From an uncultured Bacilli bacterium (lineage in GTDB: Bacteria; Bacillota_I; Bacilli_A; ML615J-28; CAG-313), in NCBI GenBank assembly GCA_934133195.1, contig CAKPAZ010000014.1:1-32170 (forward strand): DNA of 32,170 bases, read 5' to 3'. The notes under the pieces are model-generated. The model saw nothing but the letters and a program-made list of their open reading frames with translations, had not been told where the DNA came from and made no database searches. The first letter of the stretch is position 1. Each line of letters opens with the position of its first letter. This document shows, piece after piece, positions 6,640 to 14,785 of the stretch. The position numbers were made by a program, and so were the translations under genes.

Positions 6640-7299
6640 ATGGCAAATATGAATGACAACAATTCTACAATGACAGTAAATGATGAACAAAAAGCTTCAA
6701 AAAGAAGAAAGATAGTTCTATGGTCTAGCTTAGGTGCTTTTGTTTTAATCATTCTTTTATTAATATTCTTTTTTAAACAACCAGTTACTGTAACTTTTGT
6801 AACTAATCGTGGTTCAAAAATTGATACTGTTGCGGCAGATAGCGATGGGTACATTAGTGTTCCAAATGATCCAAAACGTGAATACTGGGATTTTGAAGGT
6901 TGGTATCGTGATGAAAAACTAACATCAAAAATTGAAGATTTAAGTAAAGAAAAATTTACAACACAAACTAAGATTTATGCAAAATGGCGTCTTCATCGTT
7001 ATACTATTACATATGAACTTGATGGTGGAAAAAATAATCCAAATAATCCTAGCGTTTATGTAGTAAAGCATGATAAAGCCGAAGATGAAACTTGGGAACA
7101 AGATTTTAACAATAGTGCTTCAAAGATTCCACTTCCTGATGAAGATATTATGAATCGTAAAGTTGAATTATATGAACCAAGTAAAGAAGGTTATACTTTT
7201 GATGGTTGGTACACTACTCCAGACTTTGCAGGTAGTAGTATTAGTAGAATTAATAATAGCACACCTGCAGATATTATCTTATACGCAAAATGGAAATAA
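6640..7299 (+). CDS. Membrane-anchored protein with InlB-type (Listeria-Bacteroides) repeats
   Basis: The 219-residue product has a short polar cytoplasmic N-terminus, one membrane helix (about residues 28-46), and an outward-facing part with two InlB B-repeat-like units. The first (about 49-118) ends in FEGWYRD...IYAKWR and the second in GYTFDGWYTTPDF...LYAKWK. This small beta-grasp-like fold is common in surface proteins of gut Firmicutes, and its ligand is unknown. AAGGGGG stands 6 nt before the ATG at 6640. An upstream in-frame ATG (6583) precedes the -10 and is rejected. It is divergent from rlmD and ends at a bidirectional terminator shared with pdaA. An adhesion or envelope role is inference. 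Confidence 0.75.
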   Translation: MANMNDNNSTMTVNDEQKASKRRKIVLWSSLGAFVLIILLLIFFFKQPVTVTFVTNRGSKIDTVAADSDGYISVPNDPKREYWDFEGWYRDEKLTSKIEDLSKEKFTTQTKIYAKWRLHRYTITYELDGGKNNPNNPSVYVVKHDKAEDETWEQDFNNSASKIPLPDEDIMNRKVELYEPSKEGYTFDGWYTTPDFAGSSISRINNSTPADIILYAKWK

Positions 7300-7304
7300 T
7301 AAAA

Positions 7305-7333
7305 CAAAAAACCTTTCGAAAGAAAGGTTTTTG
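7305..7333. terminator. Bidirectional terminator between the InlB-repeat gene and pdaA
   Basis: AAAAACCTTTC and GAAAGGTTTTT arms around a GAAA loop, with A and T tracts on either side, between two convergent genes. Confidence 0.85.
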
Positions 7334-7340
7334 TTTTTTG

Positions 7341-8090
7341 TTATAAATCAAGTACAGTTTTAAATGTGTATCCCTCGTCACTGATTTTTTCAATAAGTGT
7401 ACCTAATATTTCACTATTAGTTTTAGATACGGAATGAAGTAAGATGATTGCACCTGGATGTAAATTATTTAAGACACTGTCGATTGCAAGTTCTTTGGCT
7501 TTTTGATTTCTTACATCCCAATCTTTATAAGCAATTGACCAAAATATCGTTTTATAACCTAGATTCTTAACATTTAGCAAAGATTCTTTCGTAAACTCAC
7601 CTTCTGGTGGACGAAAGTATTTAGGCATTGTTTTGCCTGTTAATTCAAAATAAGCATTTTCCAATTTTTCTAAATCATCTTTAAGTTCATTTTTTGATAG
7701 AGTTTGAATTTTTTTGTGGCTGTATGAATGGTTACAAACTATGTGACCATCATTAGTCATTCTAACTACTAACTCAGGAAATCTTTTAACAAAATCACCT
7801 GTAACAAAGAAACTGGCGGTTACATTTTTATTTCTTAAGGTATCAAGAATTGGTGTTAAATTACCATTATCATATCCTGCATCAAATGTTAGGATGACTT
7901 CTTTCTTATTCACATTTCCTACATAAAAGGAATTTGTACCCTCAAGAATTTGTTGATACTTTCCGATAGATGGAGTTTCGTGATTAGTATTTCTACTAAA
8001 TCCCCATCCAGCCGCATTACTTGTTATAACAAAATTTAAAAAAAAGATTGTGAACAAACAAAGGAATAATAAGATTTTCTTTTTTAACAT
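7341..8090 (-). CDS. pdaA: PdaA-type polysaccharide deacetylase (spore cortex muramic delta-lactam)
   Basis: In Bacillus, PdaA deacetylates MurNAc in spore cortex peptidoglycan on the way to muramic delta-lactam, which germination enzymes recognise. This 249-residue protein has a signal peptide (1-26) and the WGF...NHETP start typical of PdaA. The NodB-type motifs follow: LTFDAGYDNG (the PdaA variant lacking the second Asp of TFDD), HSYSH, RPPEGEF, and a late AIILLHSVS. Agreement with PdaA runs through the whole chain rather than only the NodB motifs. It is separated from the upstream YihY-like gene by 42 nt and has its own forespore-type promoter. GAGGT lies 6 nt before the start. A general peptidoglycan deacetylase is the alternative. 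Confidence 0.85.
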   Translation of the reverse strand: MLKKKILLFLCLFTIFFLNFVITSNAAGWGFSRNTNHETPSIGKYQQILEGTNSFYVGNVNKKEVILTFDAGYDNGNLTPILDTLRNKNVTASFFVTGDFVKRFPELVVRMTNDGHIVCNHSYSHKKIQTLSKNELKDDLEKLENAYFELTGKTMPKYFRPPEGEFTKESLLNVKNLGYKTIFWSIAYKDWDVRNQKAKELAIDSVLNNLHPGAIILLHSVSKTNSEILGTLIEKISDEGYTFKTVLDL

Positions 8091-8115
8091 TTTTTTACCT
8101 CGCTTTGTTCAGTAT

Positions 8116-8145
8116 TAGTATGACCAAATTATTTATTTTTTTACC
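8116..8145 (-). promoter_or_regulatory. Candidate forespore (sigma-G/sigma-F type) promoter of pdaA
   Basis: -35 GGTAAA (8145-8140), 17-bp spacer, -10 CATACTA (8122-8116). CATACTA is the classic sigma-G -10, and pdaA is a sigma-G gene in Bacillus subtilis. The -35 lies at the 3' edge of the YihY-like gene. The architecture matches the elements at 20140-20169 and 21652-21681. Confidence 0.55.
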
Positions 8146-8867
8146 TGATAATTTTTGGAAAAATAAAAATTAAAAGCAATACCATAAATATAAACTAAAA
8201 CAATTATATAAAGCCAAAGCATTGTAAGCATTAGATTAGCTAATGATCCATATAACTTACTATAAGAATCATTCATAAATAAGGTTCTAAATAAATCATA
8301 AAAGAATGTCGCAAGGTACCAGATTATTGATACAACCATACTTATAACAAAGGTTCTTCTTAGTTTTACTTTAACTGGAATGATATATTTATATACAATA
8401 CTACTGATAAAAGACACGGATAAAAAGATATATAAAAGATTAATTAAAGAGTAAAGTTTAAAATGTAAAATATTTTTAAAAATATGAGAAATTACAAACG
8501 ATAAACATATTTGAACTATTATTAGGATAATAAATAGAATCATCAAAAGAATAGAAAGAATTCTTCTTCTAATCGTACTACGTTTATTTTTATCACCATA
8601 TATTATATTTGTTGAGATGGCTAGTGAATTAACTACTTTTGATGAAACAAAAATAATAGAAATTACAAACATGATAATTGATAATACATTAGATCTTACT
8701 AAGTATTCATCACTAGTAAATCCTTCAACATGAAGATAGCCTAAAATATTATTAATTAAGTTTATTAAAGGAACTAACATGAATAATAAATAAAACGTAA
8801 TTGAAGCTGCAAGATTAGATAAATATAATTTGTTAGTATAGTCATAAAAGTCTTTAATTTTTTTCAT
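8133..8867 (-). CDS. YihY/BrkB family membrane protein
   Basis: A 244-residue polytopic protein with about six membrane helices. The first 25 residues (DFYDYTNKLYLSNLAASITFYLLFMLVPLINL) match the start of the YihY/BrkB family, once misnamed RNase BN. The C-terminal helices carry the YGSLANLMLTMLWLYIIVLVYIYG block typical of the family. It is somewhat shorter than usual. Function is not firmly known, and envelope or export roles are proposed for the family. A Shine-Dalgarno (AAAGGAAGTG) precedes the ATG. It lies upstream of pdaA in the same direction, with pdaA also having its own promoter. Confidence 0.85.
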   Translation of the reverse strand: MKKIKDFYDYTNKLYLSNLAASITFYLLFMLVPLINLINNILGYLHVEGFTSDEYLVRSNVLSIIMFVISIIFVSSKVVNSLAISTNIIYGDKNKRSTIRRRILSILLMILFIILIIVQICLSFVISHIFKNILHFKLYSLINLLYIFLSVSFISSIVYKYIIPVKVKLRRTFVISMVVSIIWYLATFFYDLFRTLFMNDSYSKLYGSLANLMLTMLWLYIIVLVYIYGIAFNFYFSKNYQVKK

Positions 8868-8944
8868 TTTGTCACTTCCTTTTGTTATTATGTTTAGTAT
8901 TTATATCATATGATGTTTATTTAAAAAAATACTAATAAAAAGAT

Positions 8945-8971
8945 AACTTCTCATTTAAATAATGAGAAGTT
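8945..8971 (-). terminator. Terminator after pepP
   Basis: Ten-bp arms AACTTCTCAT and ATGAGAAGTT with a 7-nt loop, followed on the minus strand by a T-rich tract. It lies just past the pepP stop. Confidence 0.75.
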
Positions 8972-8980
8972 AACAATTAT

Positions 8981-10234
8981 TTATTTTAAGAAATTTTCGA
9001 TATCTTCTACTTCTTTGATAATATCTTTAGAAAGAAGGATAGCTTTTCCTTTTGTTATCATAATATTATCTTCAATACGAATACCAATACTTTCTTCTGG
9101 AATATATAATCCTGGTTCAATTGTGATTACCATTCCTTCTTTTAGTCCTTCACTAGCATGTGATGGGTCATGTACATCAAGTCCAAGAGAGTGACCAATT
9201 GAGTGGAAGTAGTATTTACGAAGTTCACTAATATCTTTTATTAGACCAAGTTTGATTAAACCTTTTGCGAGTAGATTATTTGCATAATCATTTAGTTCTT
9301 TCCAACTCATACCTGCTGTTGCATATTCAATACATTTTTTATTTGTATCAAGTACAACTTCATATACTTCTTTTTGACGTTCTGTAAATTTACCATTTAC
9401 AGGGAAAGTTCTTGTAATATCACTTGAATAATGTTTAGTATAACAACCAACATCCATTAGTAATAAACTATTAGGAAGGATATCACTATTGTTGTCATCA
9501 TAGTGTAATACTGTCGCATTATGACCTGATGCAATGATATCATTAAATGATAAAGTTTTGCCTTCTTTAATTATCGTAAAGTCATGATATGCATTAGCTA
9601 TTGATTCATTAGATAATTCATTATGATGGCTCATAACATTAAGAATAGCTCTTTTAGTTGTTGCGATACTTTCTTTAATTAAAGCAACTTCTTGTTCATT
9701 TTTACACATTCTTAAAGAAATAATCATATTGTAACAATTTTCAATTTTTACACTAGGGAAACGATCACGAACGGTTTTCGCATAAACTCTTCCAAAAGTA
9801 TTGTATAGAGGAATATCACGATATTCAAGATCTAGATATACTGTATGAGCTTCCATTAATCCATAACGATTAGATTGATAAAGAGAATCAGTATATTTTT
9901 CAAACATATTAATGTCTAAAATATCTTGCATTGCAATTCCTGATAATTCACTTGCTTCTTCATGGGTTAAGGTTGCACCTAACCATTTTGCGACTTCAGG
10001 GTCTACACTTTCAATAAATAGTTTTTCAAAATGATGATTGTTAACATTACCAACTAGTAAAATTACATTGGCTTGGTCAATGTTTGTTAAATAATAGAAA
10101 TTATTATTAACAAAAAAATCATAAACTGAATCTGCAGATTTAAATTTATTATAACCTGAATGAATAACTGCGAATGAGTTATTTTCAAGCATCTTTGAGA
10201 GTCTAATTCTATTTTTAATAAGTTCTTCTTTCAT
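8981..10234 (-). CDS. pepP: Xaa-Pro aminopeptidase (M24 family)
   Basis: Removes the N-terminal residue from peptides with proline in second position, using two metal ions. The 417-residue chain has an N-terminal creatinase/AMP_N-like domain (1-130) and a C-terminal pita-bread domain. The metal ligands are visible: Asp in LLMDVGC and SDITRTFP, His in HSIGHSLGLDVHD, Glu in TIEPGLYIP and Glu in GIRIEDNI. The length fits PepP. Its ATG overlaps the TAA stop of the MarR-type gene by one base (TAATG), so the two are translationally coupled, with AAGGAAG upstream. It ends at a clear terminator. The substrate could also include related Xaa-Pro peptides. Confidence 0.88.
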   Translation of the reverse strand: MKEELIKNRIRLSKMLENNSFAVIHSGYNKFKSADSVYDFFVNNNFYYLTNIDQANVILLVGNVNNHHFEKLFIESVDPEVAKWLGATLTHEEASELSGIAMQDILDINMFEKYTDSLYQSNRYGLMEAHTVYLDLEYRDIPLYNTFGRVYAKTVRDRFPSVKIENCYNMIISLRMCKNEQEVALIKESIATTKRAILNVMSHHNELSNESIANAYHDFTIIKEGKTLSFNDIIASGHNATVLHYDDNNSDILPNSLLLMDVGCYTKHYSSDITRTFPVNGKFTERQKEVYEVVLDTNKKCIEYATAGMSWKELNDYANNLLAKGLIKLGLIKDISELRKYYFHSIGHSLGLDVHDPSHASEGLKEGMVITIEPGLYIPEESIGIRIEDNIMITKGKAILLSKDIIKEVEDIENFLK

Positions 10235-11367
10235 TATTTCTTACTTCCTTTCTTACTAATCGACTCTATTGTTGTTGGGTCATAATAATTTTCAAGAACC
10301 ATTGCGAATTGATTCATAACTGTATATGTTTGTTTTAGTGTTAGTGAATCAAGAACTAAGCCTAGAATAGTTTCATGGAAATTGTCATGAACTTTTAATA
10401 CTTTTTTACCTTTTTGAGTAATACTTACTAAAATGATACGATGATCCATTTCATGTCTTGTACGAAGTAAATATCCTTTTTGAACAAGACGATTAATACT
10501 TATTGTCAATGAACCAACTGTAACTTTTAATTTTTTAGCGATTAATGACATTGGTTTATTATTATTTTGATCTACTGCTTCAATAACATGAAGTTCACCA
10601 ACTGTTAAATCAGAAATTAATTTTGGATCCATTGTTCTTTCTTCAATAACATTTGTCATGTTCGCAACAAAATTAAATGCTTCTTGTAATTTTTTATAAA
10701 CAACCTTTTCTTCTTTTGTAAAGTTTTTAGGCTTTTTTGGTGTAGGACGAACAATAGGTTTTGGTTCCTCTGGTTTCTTTTCCTCTTTCTTAGGCTCAAC
10801 CTTAGGTTGACGTTTAGGAGGTTCAATTGTTAGTTCACGAGAACTTTTCTTTGGAAGAGGATTTTCTGATGGTTTACGTCCACGTTTTTTTGGAGTTTCT
10901 ACTTTAACAAAAGGCATAACCTTTTCAGGTTGTTCTTCATCTGTAAGTACTTCTTCAAAATCACTTGTTTCTTCTTCGTTTGTTGGAGTAACTACTTCAG
11001 TTACTTCTTCTTTTATTTCAGGGGTGATAGTTTCTACTGTTTCTTGAACATTACTTACAACCTCAGGAGTTACTTCAGGTGCTATTTCAACAACAGGAGT
11101 TACTGGAGCTACTACTTTAGGTTCCTTTTTAGTGGTAGCATTTTTAGGTGTAGTTGTAGCTTTTTTTGTTGTTGTTTTCTTAGTAGTTGTAGTTGCTTTT
11201 TTAGTTGTTGCCTTAGTTGTTTTCTTAGGTTCTTCTTTTTTAGTAGTCTTTTTAGGAGTAACTACTTTTAGAGTACCAGTCTTAGGGTCAATCTTAGTTT
11301 TTACCGGAGTGGTCTTTTTTACTGTAGTTTTTTTAGGTTCTTTTTTTACTTTTTCTTGTTTTTCCAT
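10234..11367 (-). CDS. MarR-family (FabT-like) regulator with long Lys/Thr/Pro-rich tail
   Basis: Residues from about 225 to the end form a complete MarR winged-helix domain. It has the helix-turn-helix LIAKKLKVTVGSLTISINRL, the wing TRHEMDHRIILVSIT, and a dimerisation helix. The pattern resembles FabT, the repressor of fatty-acid synthesis genes, and acpP lies directly upstream. The first 225 residues are low complexity, rich in K, T, P, E and V, with many KKTT/KKAT units like bacterial histone-H1-like tails. An AT-hook-like core, KKRGRKPSENP, lies near residue 165. Start 11367 is chosen for its GGTG site and because the promoter lies just upstream. Total 377 residues, more than twice a normal MarR. 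Regulation of acpP and fatty acids is inference. The gene is coupled to pepP. Confidence 0.75.
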   Translation of the reverse strand: MEKQEKVKKEPKKTTVKKTTPVKTKIDPKTGTLKVVTPKKTTKKEEPKKTTKATTKKATTTTKKTTTKKATTTPKNATTKKEPKVVAPVTPVVEIAPEVTPEVVSNVQETVETITPEIKEEVTEVVTPTNEEETSDFEEVLTDEEQPEKVMPFVKVETPKKRGRKPSENPLPKKSSRELTIEPPKRQPKVEPKKEEKKPEEPKPIVRPTPKKPKNFTKEEKVVYKKLQEAFNFVANMTNVIEERTMDPKLISDLTVGELHVIEAVDQNNNKPMSLIAKKLKVTVGSLTISINRLVQKGYLLRTRHEMDHRIILVSITQKGKKVLKVHDNFHETILGLVLDSLTLKQTYTVMNQFAMVLENYYDPTTIESISKKGSKK

Positions 11368-11388
11368 ATTCTTCACCTCATCAATTAA

Positions 11389-11417
11389 ATTATAAAACAA
11401 AATCAAAAAATAGTCAA
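11389..11417 (-). promoter_or_regulatory. sigma-A promoter of the marR-like gene
   Basis: -35 TTGACT (11417-11412), 17-bp spacer, -10 TATAAT (11394-11389), 22 nt before the ATG at 11367. Confidence 0.8.
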
Positions 11418-11419
11418 CT

Positions 11420-11434
11420 CTTTTAATTTAAAAG
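11420..11434. promoter_or_regulatory. Candidate operator palindrome upstream of the marR-like promoter
   Basis: A perfect 15-bp palindrome, CTTTTAA-T-TTAAAAG, sits two bases upstream of the -35. Size and placement suit a MarR-type dimer acting on its own promoter. AT-richness makes chance palindromes likely, so this is tentative. Confidence 0.35.
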
Positions 11435-11518
11435 TTTTAAAAAATTAAATATTATTTAGTTACTATCTATATATTATTTAGTATTAACTTATATTATTAA
11501 AATATTAACAATATAATT

Positions 11519-11553
11519 AAAAATCCTACTCTACTATGTAGAATAGGATTTTG
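11519..11553 (-). terminator. Terminator after acpP
   Basis: Strong hairpin AAATCCTATTCTAC / GTAGAGTAGGATTT (one T-G pair) with a short loop and a T tract on the minus strand. It separates acpP from the marR-like gene, which then has its own promoter. Confidence 0.85.
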
Positions 11554-11559
11554 TTTTTA

Positions 11560-11787
11560 TTATTTATGAGCTTCAATATAGTTAACTAGATCGCCAACAG
11601 TTTTCATTTGTAAAGCGGCTTCATCATCTATTTCAAGGCCAAATTTTTCTTCTAATGCGAACATAATTTCAACTGCATCTAAAGAGTCAGCACCAAGATC
11701 TTCAACTAATCTAGTTTCCATTTTTATGTCTTCAGCTTTTTTGTTTAATTCTTTTGCGATAATCGCAGCAACAGTTTCTAATACCAT
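11560..11787 (-). CDS. acpP: Acyl carrier protein
   Basis: Carries growing acyl chains on a phosphopantetheine arm in fatty-acid synthesis. The 75-residue acidic four-helix protein has the modification site LGADSLDAVEIMFALEEKFG, with the serine in DSL. AGGAGG lies 7 nt before the ATG. The gene sits between tex and the FabT-like regulator with its own terminator. A TATAAT is present in the 36-nt gap after tex, so it can probably be transcribed alone. It ends at a typical ACP C-terminus, and no fatty-acid synthase enzymes are nearby in this window. Confidence 0.95.
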   Translation of the reverse strand: MVLETVAAIIAKELNKKAEDIKMETRLVEDLGADSLDAVEIMFALEEKFGLEIDDEAALQMKTVGDLVNYIEAHK

Positions 11788-11823
11788 AAAAAATCCTCCT
11801 AAATATATTATACTATATTTATA

Positions 11824-14124
11824 TTAATTTTCTTGTTTTTTTGCTTGCTTTTTAGGTTTTTCGACAGTTTTTTCATTTGGATCAATCATTGTTAATTGTA
11901 AACGGCTTTTCTTTAGATCAACATCTAATACCCAAACTTTAACAATTTGACCAACACTTACTGCATCAAGTGGATGTTTAATATAACCTTTTGACATCTT
12001 AGAGATGTGAACTAAACCATCATCTTTTACACCACAGTCAACGAAAGCACCAAAGTCAACAACATTACGAACTGTACCTTGAAGTTCCATACCTGGTTTT
12101 AAGTCTTCAAGATGTAGAACATCACTTCTTAAAACAGGAGCTTCAATTTCATCACGTGGGTCACGTAATGGAGATACGAAGGCATCAAGAATGTCATTTA
12201 ATGTATATTCACCAACATTAAGTTCAGCGATTAAAGCTTTCTTGTCTTCATCAGTTAAGGCTTTAACTTTTTCAACTAATTCTGCTTTTCCAAGATCACT
12301 TGTTGTGAAACCTAGTTTTTCAAGAATTGCTTTAGCAACTTCATAACTTTCAGGGTGGATAGCAGTCATATCAAGTGGTTCAGTACCATCAACGATTCTT
12401 AAGAAACCAATTGCTTGTTCTAAGGCTTTTGGACCAACACCTTTAACTTTAATATCTTCTCTTGTTACGAAACGACCATTTGCATCACGATGAGCAACAA
12501 TCTTTTTAGCTGCACCAGCATTAAGACCAGCTACATATTGAAGTAGTGATACTGATGCTGTATTGATATTAACACCAACTTGGTTAACAGCAGTTTCAAC
12601 AACGAAATCTAGTGATTCAGTTAATTTACTTTGAGTTACGTCATGTTGATATTGTCCAACACCGATGGCTTTAGGTTCAATCTTAACTAATTCTGAAAGT
12701 GGATCTTGTAGACGACGAGCAATTGATACAGCTGAACGTTCTTCTACTGAGTAATCAGGGAATTCTTCACGAGCAAGGTCAGATGCAGAATATACTGATG
12801 CACCAGCTTCATTAACGATGATGTATTTAACAGGACGAGAAACACGTTTTAATTGTTCAGCAACAAAGGCTTCAGTTTCACGGCTTGCAGTACCATTACC
12901 GATAGCTACAACTTCAACATTATGTCTTTCAACTAAATCTAAGAAAATGTTAATTGCATTTTCATATCTTCCTGGAGGAACAACTTCACCTTTTTGTTTT
13001 TGGTGAGGATACATAACGCTCTTTTCAAGAACTTTTCCTGTAGCATCAACTACACAAAGTTTACATCCAGTACGATAAGCTGGGTCAACACCAAGAACAG
13101 TTTTTCCTTTCATTGGAGCTTGTAATAAGTAGTTTCTTAGGTTTTCACCAAAAATATGGATAGCTTGATCTTCAGCTTTGTCTTTTAAGTCAGCTCTAAT
13201 TTCACGAACGATTGCAGGTTTAATTAGACGATCGTATGCATCTTCACATGCTTCTTGAACATATGGAGCAGTGATAGATTTCATGTTTTCATCACCAATT
13301 TTATCTTTTTCAATATACATGATAACGAAATCACGATTTTCAACGATACTTACTTTAATTACTTTTTCAGCTTCTGCTCTATTTAAAGCAAGAATTCTAT
13401 GAAGTTTAATTGTCTTAATTGGTTCTTCATAATTATAGTACATTTCATAAACATGTTTTTCATCAAGTGATTCATCTTTTACTTCAGATTTCATTTTACC
13501 AAAGTTGATAAAATTATTTCTAATCCATGTACGATAACGTGGTTCATCAGATACCATTTCAGCAATAATATCTTTAGCACCTTGTAAAGCTTCTTGAACA
13601 TTTTTAACAATTAAGCCTTCTTTTTTCATGGCTTCAATTTCTTCTTCAGTTTTGCCATCAAGGTTAGTTACATACTTACTAGCTTCTTCTTCAACATTTC
13701 CTTCAGTAGGGAAACTTAGTAAATATTCAGCAAGTGGATCTAAGCCTTTTTTCTTAGCATCTGTTGCACGAGTCTTTTTCTTTTCCTTAAATGGACGATA
13801 TATATCTTCAATTTCTGAAAGTTTTGTAGCAACGATAATTGCTTGTTTAATTTCTTCAGTTAGTTTTCCTTTTTCTTCAATTAAGCGCATTACATCTTCC
13901 TTACGCGCTGCAAGTTTTTGCCCATATTCCCATTCTTGATAAATTGCTCTAATTTGTTCTTCATCAAGATTGCCAGTTACTTCTTTACGATAACGAGCGA
14001 TAAAAGGTACAGTTGCACCTTGTTCAATTAGTCCTAAAACGGCATTAATTTGGACAATTTTAACATTTTGTTCTTTTGAAATTTTCGCAAGTAATGCCTC
14101 ATTAATGTAATTATTTTCTTCCAT
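11824..14124 (-). CDS. tex: Tex-family RNA-binding transcription accessory protein
   Basis: Tex proteins bind nucleic acids and affect transcription and ribosome-related processes, and their exact role is open. The 766-residue chain shows the Tex order: N-terminal helical domain with VPFIARYRKEVTGNLDEEQ, a YqgF-like nuclease-fold domain (near TVLGVDPAYRTGCKLCVVD), helix-hairpin-helix repeats (VGVNINTAS...GVGPKALEQ), and a C-terminal S1 domain (GTVRNVVDFGAFVDCGVKDDGLVHIS). Start 14124 is chosen because GGAGG lies 5 nt upstream, while an in-frame ATG at 14208 lies upstream of the -10. A short Lys-rich tail follows S1. Confidence 0.92.
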   Translation of the reverse strand: MEENNYINEALLAKISKEQNVKIVQINAVLGLIEQGATVPFIARYRKEVTGNLDEEQIRAIYQEWEYGQKLAARKEDVMRLIEEKGKLTEEIKQAIIVATKLSEIEDIYRPFKEKKKTRATDAKKKGLDPLAEYLLSFPTEGNVEEEASKYVTNLDGKTEEEIEAMKKEGLIVKNVQEALQGAKDIIAEMVSDEPRYRTWIRNNFINFGKMKSEVKDESLDEKHVYEMYYNYEEPIKTIKLHRILALNRAEAEKVIKVSIVENRDFVIMYIEKDKIGDENMKSITAPYVQEACEDAYDRLIKPAIVREIRADLKDKAEDQAIHIFGENLRNYLLQAPMKGKTVLGVDPAYRTGCKLCVVDATGKVLEKSVMYPHQKQKGEVVPPGRYENAINIFLDLVERHNVEVVAIGNGTASRETEAFVAEQLKRVSRPVKYIIVNEAGASVYSASDLAREEFPDYSVEERSAVSIARRLQDPLSELVKIEPKAIGVGQYQHDVTQSKLTESLDFVVETAVNQVGVNINTASVSLLQYVAGLNAGAAKKIVAHRDANGRFVTREDIKVKGVGPKALEQAIGFLRIVDGTEPLDMTAIHPESYEVAKAILEKLGFTTSDLGKAELVEKVKALTDEDKKALIAELNVGEYTLNDILDAFVSPLRDPRDEIEAPVLRSDVLHLEDLKPGMELQGTVRNVVDFGAFVDCGVKDDGLVHISKMSKGYIKHPLDAVSVGQIVKVWVLDVDLKKSRLQLTMIDPNEKTVEKPKKQAKKQEN

Positions 14125-14179
14125 CATTTCCTCCAGTATATCAATAAATTGTGTGTGTCCTGTTTTCACAGGCTTTAAT

Positions 14180-14208
14180 ATTATACCATATTTGACCTTT
14201 TTTAGCAA
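14180..14208 (-). promoter_or_regulatory. sigma-A promoter of tex
   Basis: -35 TTGCTA (14208-14203), 17-bp spacer, -10 TATAAT (14185-14180) preceded by TATGG (extended -10). It implies a leader of about 50 nt before the ATG at 14124. Confidence 0.7.
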
Positions 14209-14230
14209 ATAATTTGGCCGATTAATTCTA

Positions 14231-14698
14231 TTATTTTAGTAGGTTTATAATTACTTCAAAAATGTGTTCAACCTGATTTTTCCTAACCTCATTTCTTAGC
14301 CCTGAGGTAATAAAATGTTCTGTATAAAGTGTTTCTTTTTCACCTATATGAAGAAGAATAGCAAAGTCACAGCTACCATCTTGTTCTTCTTTTATTTCAC
14401 CACCTGCACGACCAGTAATTGATACGGCGATGTTTGCTTTAGATAAATTGTATACACCTTTGACCATCTCAATGGCTACTTCTTTGGAGTATACAGTGTG
14501 TTTATCTAAGGTTTCTTTTTTTACACCAAGGATTCTCATTTTTGCATCTTCACTATATGTTACATAACTTTCATTAAAAACATTAGATGCACCACTTACA
14601 TTAACAAGCGTGCTTGCGAGAAGGCCTCCTGTACAAGATTCACCAAAACTGATTGTAAGGTTTAATTTTCTTAGTAAATTTACTAGTTCTTTTTCCAT
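14231..14698 (-). CDS. CinA C-terminal family amidase (nicotinamide-nucleotide amidohydrolase type)
   Basis: A stand-alone CinA C-terminal domain (155 residues). Family members (PncC) hydrolyse NMN to nicotinate mononucleotide and ammonia in pyridine-nucleotide salvage. The signature SFGESCTGGLLASTLVNVSGAS is present near residue 17, followed by YSEDAK and KETLDKHTVYSKEVA. The usual SITGIAGP block reads SITGRAGG here and is followed by an acidic insert, a mild divergence near the active site. The N-terminal MoaB-like domain of full CinA is absent, as is common for PncC. Its promoter overlaps that of the divergent YigZ-family gene. Confidence 0.85.
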   Translation of the reverse strand: MEKELVNLLRKLNLTISFGESCTGGLLASTLVNVSGASNVFNESYVTYSEDAKMRILGVKKETLDKHTVYSKEVAIEMVKGVYNLSKANIAVSITGRAGGEIKEEQDGSCDFAILLHIGEKETLYTEHFITSGLRNEVRKNQVEHIFEVIINLLK

Positions 14699-14723
14699 AC
14701 TTTATTCCATCCTTATTTAATAA

Positions 14724-14734
14724 ATTATACCACA
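14724..14734 (-). promoter_or_regulatory. Extended -10 of the cinA-like gene
   Basis: TGTGG followed by TATAAT (14729-14724). No good -35 is found at 17 bp, as expected for an extended -10 promoter. Confidence 0.55.
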
Positions 14735-14738
14735 TTAC

Positions 14739-14767
14739 TTTAAAAATCTTCATTTTTTTGCTATACT
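14739..14767 (+). promoter_or_regulatory. sigma-A promoter of the yigZ-family gene
   Basis: -35 TTTAAA (14739-14744), 17-bp spacer, -10 TATACT (14762-14767), followed by the strong AGGAGG at 14773. It lies back-to-back with the cinA-like promoter. Confidence 0.5.
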
Positions 14768-14785
14768 ATAAAGGAGGTAATATTT

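Noticed and set aside
10930..11395. Plus-strand open frames rich in Phe, Cys, Ser and Val opposite the marR-like gene
   Set aside because: They are mirror images of the Lys/Thr/Pro-rich tail codons, with no ribosome sites or family features.
14208..14208. Longer tex start at 14208
   Set aside because: It lies upstream of the -10 (14185-14180), whereas GGAGG stands 5 nt before the ATG at 14124.
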